From the NCBI GenBank assembly GCA_963775125.1, contig CAVZHQ010000007.1:62001-126000 (forward strand): a stretch of 64,000 bases of DNA, written 5' to 3'. The DNA comes from JAHECQ01 sp963775125. GTDB lineage: Bacteria; Actinomycetota; Acidimicrobiia; Acidimicrobiales; SZUA-35. The position numbers and the translations under genes were made by a program. This document shows, one piece after another, positions 8,039 through 16,331 of the stretch (its first letter is position 1; each line of letters starts with the position of its first letter). The notes below the pieces were generated by a model that did not search any database, was not told the DNA's origin, and saw only the letters and a program-made list of their open reading frames with translations.

Positions 8039-10458
8039 TCTCGATCGTCGAACGCTCCCGGGCTCGGTTCGGGTTTCCGAACTCGGCCCGCGTCGCTGCA
8101 GGGTTGGTCGGTGGCCTCACCGTCGTCGCAGCGGCGTTCAGCTTCGATGCAGTCTTCATCGATCGCGACCATCTGTGGGTGGCGTTGGCCGCTGCCCTCG
8201 GAGCGCTCGTCGTCGCAATCGGGGCCAAGACACTGGGCTTCGCCCCGGTCGTTGTCCTGGTCTCCCATCTCGTGGTCTTCTTCCTCGTCGGCGGCATCGG
8301 CTTGTTCTGGACCGAAACGCTCTACGGCCTCCCGACGGCGGCGTCGCTGCGTGGGGTCGCAACCGGCGTGACCGGGGGGTTCCGCGATCTGCTCGAGACA
8401 CCGACCCCCGTCGCCGGGCAGTCAGAGCTCCTCGTCCCCGTCGCCGGCCTGGTCTGGCTCGCGTGCGGCCTGACGACCGAAATCGTTCTGCGGGCCGTCC
8501 GCCCGGTCCTCGGAGCACTCGTGCTGGGAACGACCGTGCTGGTCGCCGTCGTCGTGGCGACCGGTCGAGCCGACCGGCCACTGCTTGGTGTTGCCCTAGC
8601 CGTCCTCCTGCTGGTGTTCGTCGGCATCACCGCCTCGATCGGGCCCGACGACGCCGTCACGCTCCTCCAATTGGGTGACGCCCCGGTTCGCCGGGCGGCG
8701 TGGCCGATCCTGGCCGCAGTCGCCGTTGCCGTCGGAGCCGCGACCGTCGGCGCGAACTTCGTCACGTTGCTGCCGTTCACCAACGAGTCGGACAGGTTCG
8801 ACGTTCGCCATCACCTGCTTCCTCCGGTGGAGCCGCCCGCTCAGGACCTCAGTCCGATCGTGCGGACCAAGAGCCAGCTCAACGAGGATCCGCCGGCGCT
8901 CGTCTTCACCGCTGAGTTCACCGGTCCAGTGCCGAGCGGCCCGTTGCTCTTCCACGCGGCGGCTCTCGACTCCTATGACGGCGTCCTTTGGAGTTCGAAC
9001 CGTCTCTACCGCCGAACGGCAGCGGTCCTTCCTCACGACGACCTCGGCATCGGAGATGTCGCCTCCTTCCGGGTGCGTCTCACCTCGGACTACCCCTACG
9101 ACTATCTGCCACTGCTCGGCGACCCGCTGAGCACCACGCTCGCCAACGGTGGCTTCGATGAAGCGACCGACACGTTGATCGCCCCGCAAGGCACCCGGCC
9201 CAACTTCGAGGCCACGAGCCGCGTCCTGCCGCGTGATGAACTACTGCTCGACGACGTGAACGCGGCCGACGGATCAGGGTTCGAGGCGTTCCTTGTCCTG
9301 CCCGAGTTCGTGCCCGACGAGATCCGTGAGTTCGTCACCGAGGTCGTTGGCGATGCATCGACCGCCGGAGAGCAGTTGGTCCAGCTCGAGGCGAGGATGA
9401 CCGACGGGTCGTTCGGCTACGACACGACCGGACCATCGGGCCACAGTCTCGCCGCGATCGAGACCTATCTCGGGCTCCGGCCGACGTCGGACGGATCGAC
9501 TGGTTCGGGCTACGCCGAGCAGGCCGCTGCTGCCTTCGCCGTCGCCGCCAGACTCGAGGGCATCCCGGCCCGGGTGGTGGTCGGGTACCGGGTCGACCCG
9601 GCGCAAGTCGAAGGTTCGACGGTCGAGGTCACGACCGCCGACGCCCATGTGTGGGTCGAGGCGGCCCTGGACGAGTTGGGATGGGTGGCGTTCGACCCGA
9701 TCATCCGTGGAGAACGGACGATTGATCCGCCCCCGCCGCCCTCGGTGCAGTTCACACCCGACGCCGACGAACCCGTCACCCAACCGACCGCAGCCCAGCC
9801 GGCAACCCCTGCTCCGGTCGCAGCCGACTCGTTCTGGGCCCGTTTCGGCGTCTTGCGTTTCATCGGGTTGTTGCTCGTTCTCGTCATCGTCGGAATCCCG
9901 ATTGCGAAGGTCATTCGCCGTCGCCGCCGCTTCGGTCGTGGTGACCCGTCCCGCCGGGTGATGGGAGCCTGGCTGGAGGTTCGAGACGCCCTTGTCGAGA
10001 ATGGCTTGGCCGTCTCGCCCGCCATGACACCGGCTGAGGTCATTCGCTCCGCCCGATCCCACGGACTGATGGTCGCCGACGATCCAGCCGGCGATCGGCT
10101 GGTCAGGCTGGTGCAGTGGGCGCAGTTCCGGCCCGAAGACCTGACGGTCGATGACGGCGCACTTGCGGTCCAGCTGGAACGAACGATCGGTTCATCGCTT
10201 TCACACCGGCGATCGATGGTCCGTCGAGTGTTGGCCTGGGTCGATCCACGTCCCGTGCTGGGTTCTGCGGTGCAACGCCGCGGGCGTCTCGGATGGTCAA
10301 CCGATCACGATCCCTTCGATGCGAGCCCGTTCGATCCCTACGCCGTACGGCCGGTGCAGGCGAACGAAAGGGCAACGAGTGTCGACTCGCCGGTGCTCGA
10401 CCTGCGAGAGACCGTTCCCAGCCCCGAGCTCGGCGCACGAAACCTTCCCGACCGGTAG
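8035..10458 (+). CDS. Transglutaminase-like membrane protein lacking the catalytic cysteine
   Basis: The GTG at 8035 overlaps the DUF58 stop in a GTGA arrangement and gives 807 residues; the open frame upstream of it is not needed. The N-terminal 250 residues contain about six membrane segments. A periplasmic transglutaminase-like domain follows, then another membrane helix (FIGLLLVLVIVGIPIAKVI) and a cytoplasmic DUF4129-like tail. In the transglutaminase core the usual GYCEQF-type motif reads GYAEQA (9508-9525), so the nucleophilic Cys is Ala. The His (ADAHVWVEA) and Asp (VAFDP) remain. The protein therefore probably binds a peptide or glycan rather than catalysing crosslinking. It completes the MoxR-DUF58-TgpA-like trio and is convergent with the first dynamin gene. 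Confidence 0.87.
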   Translation: MISIVERSRARFGFPNSARVAAGLVGGLTVVAAAFSFDAVFIDRDHLWVALAAALGALVVAIGAKTLGFAPVVVLVSHLVVFFLVGGIGLFWTETLYGLPTAASLRGVATGVTGGFRDLLETPTPVAGQSELLVPVAGLVWLACGLTTEIVLRAVRPVLGALVLGTTVLVAVVVATGRADRPLLGVALAVLLLVFVGITASIGPDDAVTLLQLGDAPVRRAAWPILAAVAVAVGAATVGANFVTLLPFTNESDRFDVRHHLLPPVEPPAQDLSPIVRTKSQLNEDPPALVFTAEFTGPVPSGPLLFHAAALDSYDGVLWSSNRLYRRTAAVLPHDDLGIGDVASFRVRLTSDYPYDYLPLLGDPLSTTLANGGFDEATDTLIAPQGTRPNFEATSRVLPRDELLLDDVNAADGSGFEAFLVLPEFVPDEIREFVTEVVGDASTAGEQLVQLEARMTDGSFGYDTTGPSGHSLAAIETYLGLRPTSDGSTGSGYAEQAAAAFAVAARLEGIPARVVVGYRVDPAQVEGSTVEVTTADAHVWVEAALDELGWVAFDPIIRGERTIDPPPPPSVQFTPDADEPVTQPTAAQPATPAPVAADSFWARFGVLRFIGLLLVLVIVGIPIAKVIRRRRRFGRGDPSRRVMGAWLEVRDALVENGLAVSPAMTPAEVIRSARSHGLMVADDPAGDRLVRLVQWAQFRPEDLTVDDGALAVQLERTIGSSLSHRRSMVRRVLAWVDPRPVLGSAVQRRGRLGWSTDHDPFDASPFDPYAVRPVQANERATSVDSPVLDLRETVPSPELGARNLPDR

Positions 10459-10463
10459 CCGGG

Positions 10464-12371
10464 TCACACGAGGGCGTCGGCCTTCGAGATCACCAGATCG
10501 GGGCGGGCGAGTCGATGCTCGATCCGTCGGGCATGGGAGAGTACGACCGAACAGGACTCGATCTGGTGATCGAGTTCGATGCGCCGGGCATCGGTCTGCT
10601 CGTTGCCACTGAGACGGTCCAGCCGAAGCTGCTCGAGGTGTCGGACGGTTCGCCCGTGGAGCGACTCCATCTGAGCCTTCATGGCGCTCCGCAGCTCGAA
10701 CAATGCATCGGCGTGTTGGGCCTCGACGCTTCGGGATACCTGCCGGCTCAACTCGGTCAAGTACCCCTGCACTGATTGCTTCGCCTCCCGACGCTGTCCC
10801 TCGATGTCGGTCGACTTTGTCCGCTGCAGCATCATCGAAGCCGTCGCGCCGGCCGCAACGAGACCGACGACCGGGGCGAGCGGCCCGAGGAAGGCGAGTG
10901 TTGCTCCGCCGCTCATCAGCCCGGTCGACATCGAGGCCCGACCGACCTCGAACAGCCGTCCGCGTGAGCGTTGACTGAACTCGGGTCGATCGATCTCGGC
11001 GGAGATCGGCATCGGACGGGACTGGAAGCCGCTCAGATCCACCTCGAGCTCGCTGCGATCGACGTCGAGGAAGTTCGCCATCGAACGAATCACGTCCTCG
11101 GCTTGTTGTGCAGTCGCTCGGAGGTAGTCGCCGACCGCGGCGTTGGTCGCCCGATGCACCCGGGTCTCGATCGCCGGCCAGGTAGCCGACGGGTCGGTGT
11201 CGTCGATCGCGGCCAACAGCTCTCGAGCAGCGTCCCTGAGCCGATCGTCGAGACCGCGGGCGGCCTCGGTTCGGAAGCTGCCGAGGGCGTGGGTGAACGC
11301 GTCGGCCCACTGCGTCTCCAACCGTCGCAGCCGTTGCTCGGAAGTTTGGAGATCGGCCTCGATCCGCTCGCTCTGCCGGGCACTGTCGAGCGCAACGCGT
11401 CGCGACTGCAACTGGGCTGACGCAGCGCCGACATGGGCCTGGACCTGGATCAGTGCGTCGTTGATCTGACGCTGCAGTGCGGCGGCCACGATCGTTGTGC
11501 CGAGATACCAGGCGAGCAGAGGCAGGCCGGACTCCTGGTCGATCTGGGCGTCATCGAGGCGCTGGGCCGCTTGGCGCAGTGTCGGCGAGACCGGCACGAT
11601 CGTGGCCTCGATGCCTCCGATGTCGAGATGTCCGCGGTCGAGCTCCACGATGCGTGTCCACGTCGGGTAGCAGTCGATCCGGGTTTCGGCGACGGTCAAC
11701 GGTAGGTCGCCGACTGCGCACGCCACTTGGAGGAATTCCAGTTCCGGGAACGACAGCTCCTGGCTGGCATCGGTGACGAACAGGAGGGCGTCGGCCGTGC
11801 TGATGAGACCGAGGATCGGTGCCGCCGACGGCGATGCGAGGCCGCCGCTGACGCCTGGTGTGTCGGTGAGTTCCAGGCCGGTCGCCAGCAGCGGGTGGGG
11901 GATCTCGATGCGCACTGAATCAACGACCAATCCGTTGGCTGTGGCGCCGAAGGTGGTGAGGAGCCGATCGAGTTCACTGAACCCGGTCGGGATCGCCTTG
12001 ACCGCATCGTGTTCGTCGATGACGAGTGCGGTGGCGGTGGGGGCGGGACCCCACGCGACCGTCACGGGAACTGTCGACGTCGACAGGACATCGGCCGGGA
12101 GCAGTCGGGTGCCGAGGAGTCCGTTGATCAGCGCCGATTTCCCGCTGCCGTTCTCGCCGGCGACAACGGTGCTGACCGTCGGTCGCCCGAGCTGCGCGGC
12201 GATGGTCGTGAGGCTGTCTGCGGCGCTCTGGTCTCCAAGTTCAGTCAGGAGCTTCACCGCGTTCGCCACGACATCGCGCGCTGCTCGCACTTCTCCGGCC
12301 GTCCCATCGGCCACCCGTTGCAGTTCCCGAATTCGCACGATCGTGAGCGTAGACGACGAGTGCTCGAGCAT
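10464..12371 (-). CDS. Dynamin-like GTPase (first of two)
   Basis: The open frame extends to 12518, but that would overlap the divergent LuxR gene, so I prefer the ATG at 12371 (635 residues). The G1 loop is GENGSGKS at about residues 72-79, the G2 threonines lie in STSTVPVT, and G3 is TDTPG near 169-173, the bulky-loop arrangement of dynamin-family GTPases. Long helical segments follow, with a hydrophobic paddle-like stretch (FLGPLAPVVGLVAAGAT), then a helical C-terminus. Bacterial dynamin-like proteins remodel membranes and usually occur in pairs; the partner is at 14659-16158. It is transcribed away from the LuxR regulator, with a palindrome just 12 bp from its start. Confidence 0.85.
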   Translation of the reverse strand: MLEHSSSTLTIVRIRELQRVADGTAGEVRAARDVVANAVKLLTELGDQSAADSLTTIAAQLGRPTVSTVVAGENGSGKSALINGLLGTRLLPADVLSTSTVPVTVAWGPAPTATALVIDEHDAVKAIPTGFSELDRLLTTFGATANGLVVDSVRIEIPHPLLATGLELTDTPGVSGGLASPSAAPILGLISTADALLFVTDASQELSFPELEFLQVACAVGDLPLTVAETRIDCYPTWTRIVELDRGHLDIGGIEATIVPVSPTLRQAAQRLDDAQIDQESGLPLLAWYLGTTIVAAALQRQINDALIQVQAHVGAASAQLQSRRVALDSARQSERIEADLQTSEQRLRRLETQWADAFTHALGSFRTEAARGLDDRLRDAARELLAAIDDTDPSATWPAIETRVHRATNAAVGDYLRATAQQAEDVIRSMANFLDVDRSELEVDLSGFQSRPMPISAEIDRPEFSQRSRGRLFEVGRASMSTGLMSGGATLAFLGPLAPVVGLVAAGATASMMLQRTKSTDIEGQRREAKQSVQGYLTELSRQVSRSVEAQHADALFELRSAMKAQMESLHGRTVRHLEQLRLDRLSGNEQTDARRIELDHQIESCSVVLSHARRIEHRLARPDLVISKADALV

Positions 12372-12382
12372 CGTCTGGTCGT

Positions 12383-12396
12383 TGCCCGATCGGGCA
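12383..12396. promoter_or_regulatory. Perfect palindrome TGCCCGATCGGGCA in dynamin/LuxR gap
   Basis: This perfect 14-bp inverted repeat is the second of three related sites in the locus. It is followed by GATC, as is the 4290 copy. It sits 12 bp upstream of the dynamin ATG and 109 bp upstream of the LuxR gene, so it could mediate autoregulation by that regulator (inference). Confidence 0.5.
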
Positions 12397-12504
12397 GATC
12401 CTTGGACCGTTCGTGTCGCCGTCGGTGCATGTTGAGTCCTTGTTGAGCGCCGCGGTGGATGCTCTGTCGAACGAAGGGGCGCGTTCGATTCTGGAGGGGT
12501 TTCT

Positions 12505-13128
12505 TTGACTGAGGTCACGGTCTTCGTGCACGCACCCGACCCGATTTCGCTATCGGGCGTCGTCGCCCAACTGCGGGGTCAACGAGACATCAGACTCGTC
12601 GATGACCTGACCGCGGACGTGGTGGATGTTGCGGTCGTCATCGCCGATGGGATCGGCCTCGACGAGTTGCGCTCGATCCGGGCGATTCAGCGCAACGCCC
12701 ATACGAGGGTCGTCGTTCTCGTCTCGTCGGTCGATGAGGCCCATGTCCTCTCGGCAGTCGAAGAGGGGGTTGTCGGTGTGCTCAGGCGCGGTGAGGCGTC
12801 GGGGTCGAGGTTGGTGGAACTGATCCGAGCGGCCAGCGATGGCGGCGGCAGTCTGCCCGCCGACCTGCTCGGTGGGCTGATGCGGCAGGTGAAGTTCGTA
12901 CACACCGAAGTGCTGTCGCCCCGCGGGCTGAGCTTCAGTCACCTGAATCGTCGTGAGGTCGACGTTCTGCGTTTGATGGCCGACGGGTACGACACTCGCG
13001 AGATCGCCGACCAGTTGTGCTATTCGGAACGCACGATCAAGAACGTGGTCCACGATGTCGTTCGTCGCTTCGGCTTGCGCAACCGTTCGCACGCAGTCGC
13101 CTACGCGCTGCGCCAGGGTTTGATCTGA
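12505..13128 (+). CDS. LuxR/NarL-family transcriptional regulator
   Basis: The 207-residue protein starts at a TTG codon chosen because GGAGGGG lies five bases upstream. The N-terminal half has a receiver-like alpha/beta fold but no clear phosphoacceptor arrangement (ADVVDVAVVIADG). The C-terminus is a standard LuxR helix-turn-helix: LNRREVDVLRLMADGYDTRE then LCYSERTIKNVVHDVVRRFG. Such regulators are frequent in actinobacterial eCIS loci. It lies between the two dynamin-type genes and is the natural candidate to bind the repeated palindrome. The final codons QGLI-stop are part of a 15-bp tandem triplication. Confidence 0.88.
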   Translation: MTEVTVFVHAPDPISLSGVVAQLRGQRDIRLVDDLTADVVDVAVVIADGIGLDELRSIRAIQRNAHTRVVVLVSSVDEAHVLSAVEEGVVGVLRRGEASGSRLVELIRAASDGGGSLPADLLGGLMRQVKFVHTEVLSPRGLSFSHLNRREVDVLRLMADGYDTREIADQLCYSERTIKNVVHDVVRRFGLRNRSHAVAYALRQGLI

Positions 13129-13158
13129 CAGGGTTTGATCTGACAGGGTTTGATCTGA
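13114..13158 (+). repeat. 15-bp tandem repeat, three exact copies
   Basis: The unit CAGGGTTTGATCTGA occurs at 13114-13128, 13129-13143 and 13144-13158. The first copy encodes the last four residues and stop codon of the LuxR regulator; each further copy repeats the same stop. It looks like slippage duplication of the gene end. Confidence 0.97.
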
Positions 13159-13201
13159 CGAAAGCCACAGGACCGAACCGTGGCGTCGGGCCTGGGCTCG
13201 T

Positions 13202-14662
13202 TCAATCGGTCTGGTCGTCCGGATCGTTGTCTTCGGGGTGCTCCACCGTGTCGTCGATGCTGAGATCGGGTTCGGTGGCGACGGGCTGATGCTCCGCGAG
13301 GTGAAGGTCGCCGAGTACCTCCTCGACCGACGGTGCGTCGGCGATGCCGCCTTGTCCTGGTGACGGTCCTGGGTCGACCGGCTCCACCGTTTCATGTGGT
13401 TGGACGGGGTCGGGGCGCGGCACCGTGTCTCCGGTTGACGCCGTACGCACGGTCGAGAGGGGCGGCACGCGGTCCGGAATGCCGTCGGCGATTCGATCGA
13501 CGTCGAGGATCGCCGGGGCAATCGGACGCAGACCGGTCGCCCGGGACATGAAGTTCGAACCGATCTCGAGCGGGTCGGTGTCGTGCTGCACGAGTTCGGT
13601 CGCGTCGCTGAAACCGTCCAGATCGGTGTCGGCGTTGAAGGGGTCGGTCCCGATCATCGACTCGAACGCGTCCAGGAGGCGGTCGCCGTCACTGTCCTGG
13701 CCGAAGGGAAGCGGCTCGGTGAAACGCGGCAGCGAGTCGATCGACCCGAGCTCGGGGATGGCGCCGGCATGGGTCCAACCGCGGTCTTCGGCGGTGAAGA
13801 CTCCGACCCCGTACTTGGTGCCTCGTGCTTCGATCACCGTGCCGTCGCCGAGACTGATCGCAACGTGCGCACTACCCGGTCGTCCACCCGACAGCGGATC
13901 ATCGGAGAAGCGGAACAACAGTGCCCCAGGTGTCCGCAACGCTTCCTCGACCGACAGGTCGGAGCCCCTGCCCTGTAGCTCTCGGTACTGGATCCAGCTG
14001 CCGTCCGGCATCTCGACCCCGGCGCGGCCCGCTGCCCATTGGACGAGCTCCGAGCAGTCGAAGGTGTCGGGGTTGTCGTTGCCCACCTCGGTCTCATGAC
14101 CGAAGACGTACGCATCACCCTCCTGGGCCAGCGCAGCCTCCAGGAACGTTTCCATCCCCGTGCCCCGGCTTCCCGTACCGGCGTCGTTTCGACCCAAGGT
14201 CAGGTTGTCGCCGAGTTCCGTCGGGGGTGGACGAAACGGATCGATTCCTGCCGCAACCTTGGGTGAGTGATAGTTCGCTGGTGGATCCCAGTTCCCGCGA
14301 GCGTCGGTCTCGCCGAACGCGGACGCGGCTCGTTCTGCTTCGTCGCGAAACTGGAGGTATCGGGCTCCATTGTCGGCGTGCGTGACCGTCCAGCGCCCGA
14401 TGTCGTTCCCACGGTTGGAAACCTCGAACGCCATCTTGGCGTTGTCGAGCGGGCTGGCGGCGTCGAGTCCGGCGAAACGGTCGCCGTGTGCGGCCAGGTT
14501 GATCTGCCAGAGGCCACGAGAGTCTTCGCCTGTCGAGTTGTGGGCGCTGATGTTGCCTCCCGACTCCGCGAGCGCAATCGCCGTCATGGTGACGGCCTGG
14601 TCCGGGGAGAATCCGGCGTGGCGGGCGACCAGGTAGATCTCCTCGGCGGTGAGCTGGGTCAT
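13202..14662 (-). CDS. Peptidoglycan hydrolase: lytic transglycosylase-like + NlpC/P60 + calcium-binding repeats
   Basis: The protein has 486 residues and no signal peptide. Residues 1-115 form a lysozyme/SLT-like domain with Glu33 in ALAESGG and RGLWQIN. Residues about 170-300 are an NlpC/P60 peptidase with Cys203 in FDCSELVQWA and His266 in AHVAIS. Residues 322-365 hold thrombospondin type-3-like Asp-rich loops (DSDGDRLLDAFE, DTDLDGFSD), and the tail is acidic and disordered. The pair of activities would cut both glycan and peptide bonds of the wall. The lack of an export signal fits loading by the injection system or release by lysis. The start ATG overlaps the stop of the second dynamin gene (ATGA), so the two are co-translated. 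Confidence 0.87.
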   Translation of the reverse strand: MTQLTAEEIYLVARHAGFSPDQAVTMTAIALAESGGNISAHNSTGEDSRGLWQINLAAHGDRFAGLDAASPLDNAKMAFEVSNRGNDIGRWTVTHADNGARYLQFRDEAERAASAFGETDARGNWDPPANYHSPKVAAGIDPFRPPPTELGDNLTLGRNDAGTGSRGTGMETFLEAALAQEGDAYVFGHETEVGNDNPDTFDCSELVQWAAGRAGVEMPDGSWIQYRELQGRGSDLSVEEALRTPGALLFRFSDDPLSGGRPGSAHVAISLGDGTVIEARGTKYGVGVFTAEDRGWTHAGAIPELGSIDSLPRFTEPLPFGQDSDGDRLLDAFESMIGTDPFNADTDLDGFSDATELVQHDTDPLEIGSNFMSRATGLRPIAPAILDVDRIADGIPDRVPPLSTVRTASTGDTVPRPDPVQPHETVEPVDPGPSPGQGGIADAPSVEEVLGDLHLAEHQPVATEPDLSIDDTVEHPEDNDPDDQTD

Positions 14663-16158
14663 GTCGGGACTCCCGTCGGCGGCGACGCCCCGGCCACCGA
14701 CGCCCCTGTTGTCGACCGAAAGTGCACGGACTCGAGCGAGCGGATCGCAGAATCGACGACGCGCGAGGATTGCCGAGGTACTCGACCGAGCGCCCGGAGC
14801 CGGCCGATCCGTTGGGCTGCGGCCTGGACGACGGTCTCCGGCGGCGCGCCGGCGTCGAGTCCGACTCGGGAGGCCGGATCGAGGCCGCCTTCACCGAGGG
14901 CCTGTCGCACGACGACGACCACCTCGCTGCCGAGCACGTTGTGGCGACCGTCGTGAAGTTCTCGCAGCCACCGCAGTTCGTCGAGTTCGTAGGCGTTTGC
15001 GAGGATGCGATCGATGTGTTCGAGGTGTCGGCTGCGAGCGGGCTCGGGCAGGTCGCGAACGATGGGAGTCACTGCGCCGAGCGCACGAGCGGCCCTCAGG
15101 ACATCTGCCCGTCCGGCGTAGCGTTCGAGGAGCCGCACACGGAGAGCCTCGATACCGCTCGCCCGTTCGAGCTCGGCCCGAAGCTCGTCGAGGCTGGTTG
15201 CCCGTCCGGATCGAATCAAGTGCACCGCATAGCGCACGCCGAACAGGCCGAGGCGATCGAGCAGCGATCGGCGATCGGCGAGGGGAATCGAGATTCGGGT
15301 CGAAGTCGACAACACGCGGTCGGCGGAAAGCAGGATCCGGTCGCGCTGGTCATCGTCCAGCGCCGCGAGGTCGACGAGCGCTTGATGATCGGTCGGGGTC
15401 AGCCGATGTGGAGCGCAGGCCAGCAGTCCCGAGACCGGGATGACGCAGCTCACCAACGGCCGGATCGCTCGGTTCTCCTCGAGCTCGTGCGCCACACGGC
15501 CGGCGATTGCGAGTGAATCGCCCCGGCCGGCACCGAGTTCGTCGGCTCGGGACAAGACGGCGATGGCACGCATGGGATCCCGGTCGAGCGTGCTCAGCTC
15601 GGAGAACGCCTCCAGAAAGTTGGCATCGGCTTCGTGCAGGTATCGAAGGAGGTAGACGATGACATCGGCTTCCTGAGGGCCCTCGTCGGGGATCAGGAAC
15701 TGGACGGCACGAGCCGAGACCTGCTCGGAAATCGAGGCGTTTCCCGGAGTGTCGATGAGGGTGAGCTGGGCCAACTCGGGTGCCGGCAACTCGACCAGGA
15801 GATGGTCACACGCCTCCGCATCTCCCGGCTCCAACTCGACACGGGCGCCGTGATCATCAGCAACGAGCCGGCGGGCTGCGCGATCGTCGTTCGTCACCGC
15901 CCATGCCCGCGCTTCGGGGCCATGCTCGTAGCGCGTGACCATCATCGTGCACTCGGCGCTGTCCGTCGCGGCGATCGGTTGACCGAGCAGCGCGTTCAGC
16001 AACGTCGACTTTCCGGCCTTGACCCTTCCCGCGACCGCGACCCGCAGCGGTTCGTCGATGCGGTGACGCGAGCGCTCGACGGCTGTCCGCGCTGCCTCGG
16101 GAGCGTCGCCGAGGACGTTGTCGAGCAGTTGCCGAACCTCGCTGACCAAGGGGCTCAC
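14659..16158 (-). CDS. Dynamin-like GTPase (second of two)
   Basis: The frame is open to 16263, but the conserved part begins near the GTG at 16158 (499 residues). G1 is GRVKAGKST at about residues 44-52, followed by NALLG. G3 is DTPG at 136-139. Helical regions typical of the dynamin superfamily follow. Together with the gene at 10464-12371 it makes a divergently diverged pair within one locus. Its stop overlaps the start of the SLT-NlpC/P60 hydrolase by 4 bp. A membrane-remodelling or membrane-tethering role next to the injection apparatus is inferred from family knowledge only. Confidence 0.83.
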   Translation of the reverse strand: MSPLVSEVRQLLDNVLGDAPEAARTAVERSRHRIDEPLRVAVAGRVKAGKSTLLNALLGQPIAATDSAECTMMVTRYEHGPEARAWAVTNDDRAARRLVADDHGARVELEPGDAEACDHLLVELPAPELAQLTLIDTPGNASISEQVSARAVQFLIPDEGPQEADVIVYLLRYLHEADANFLEAFSELSTLDRDPMRAIAVLSRADELGAGRGDSLAIAGRVAHELEENRAIRPLVSCVIPVSGLLACAPHRLTPTDHQALVDLAALDDDQRDRILLSADRVLSTSTRISIPLADRRSLLDRLGLFGVRYAVHLIRSGRATSLDELRAELERASGIEALRVRLLERYAGRADVLRAARALGAVTPIVRDLPEPARSRHLEHIDRILANAYELDELRWLRELHDGRHNVLGSEVVVVVRQALGEGGLDPASRVGLDAGAPPETVVQAAAQRIGRLRALGRVPRQSSRVVDSAIRSLESVHFRSTTGASVAGASPPTGVPT

Positions 16159-16221
16159 CGAGGCGAACGATAGACGACGGCGGCCCCCCTGACGAGGCTC
16201 GCAGACCGGAGGATCCGTGCC

Positions 16222-16235
16222 TGCCCGTTGGGGCA
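16222..16235. promoter_or_regulatory. Palindrome TGCCCGTTGGGGCA upstream of sheath operon
   Basis: This is the third, slightly degenerate copy of the motif at 4290 and 12383. It lies 97 bp before the sheath ATG and 64 bp before the dynamin GTG, so it is well placed to control the structural operon (inference). Confidence 0.45.
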
Positions 16236-16331
16236 AGTTTCGATGCCCCGAGAGCCGGATCATCAGCCATGTCGACGGCCCCGGGCACCTGCAAATCTTG
16301 CGCCAAGCGACCCACCAGCGAGGTTCTCATC

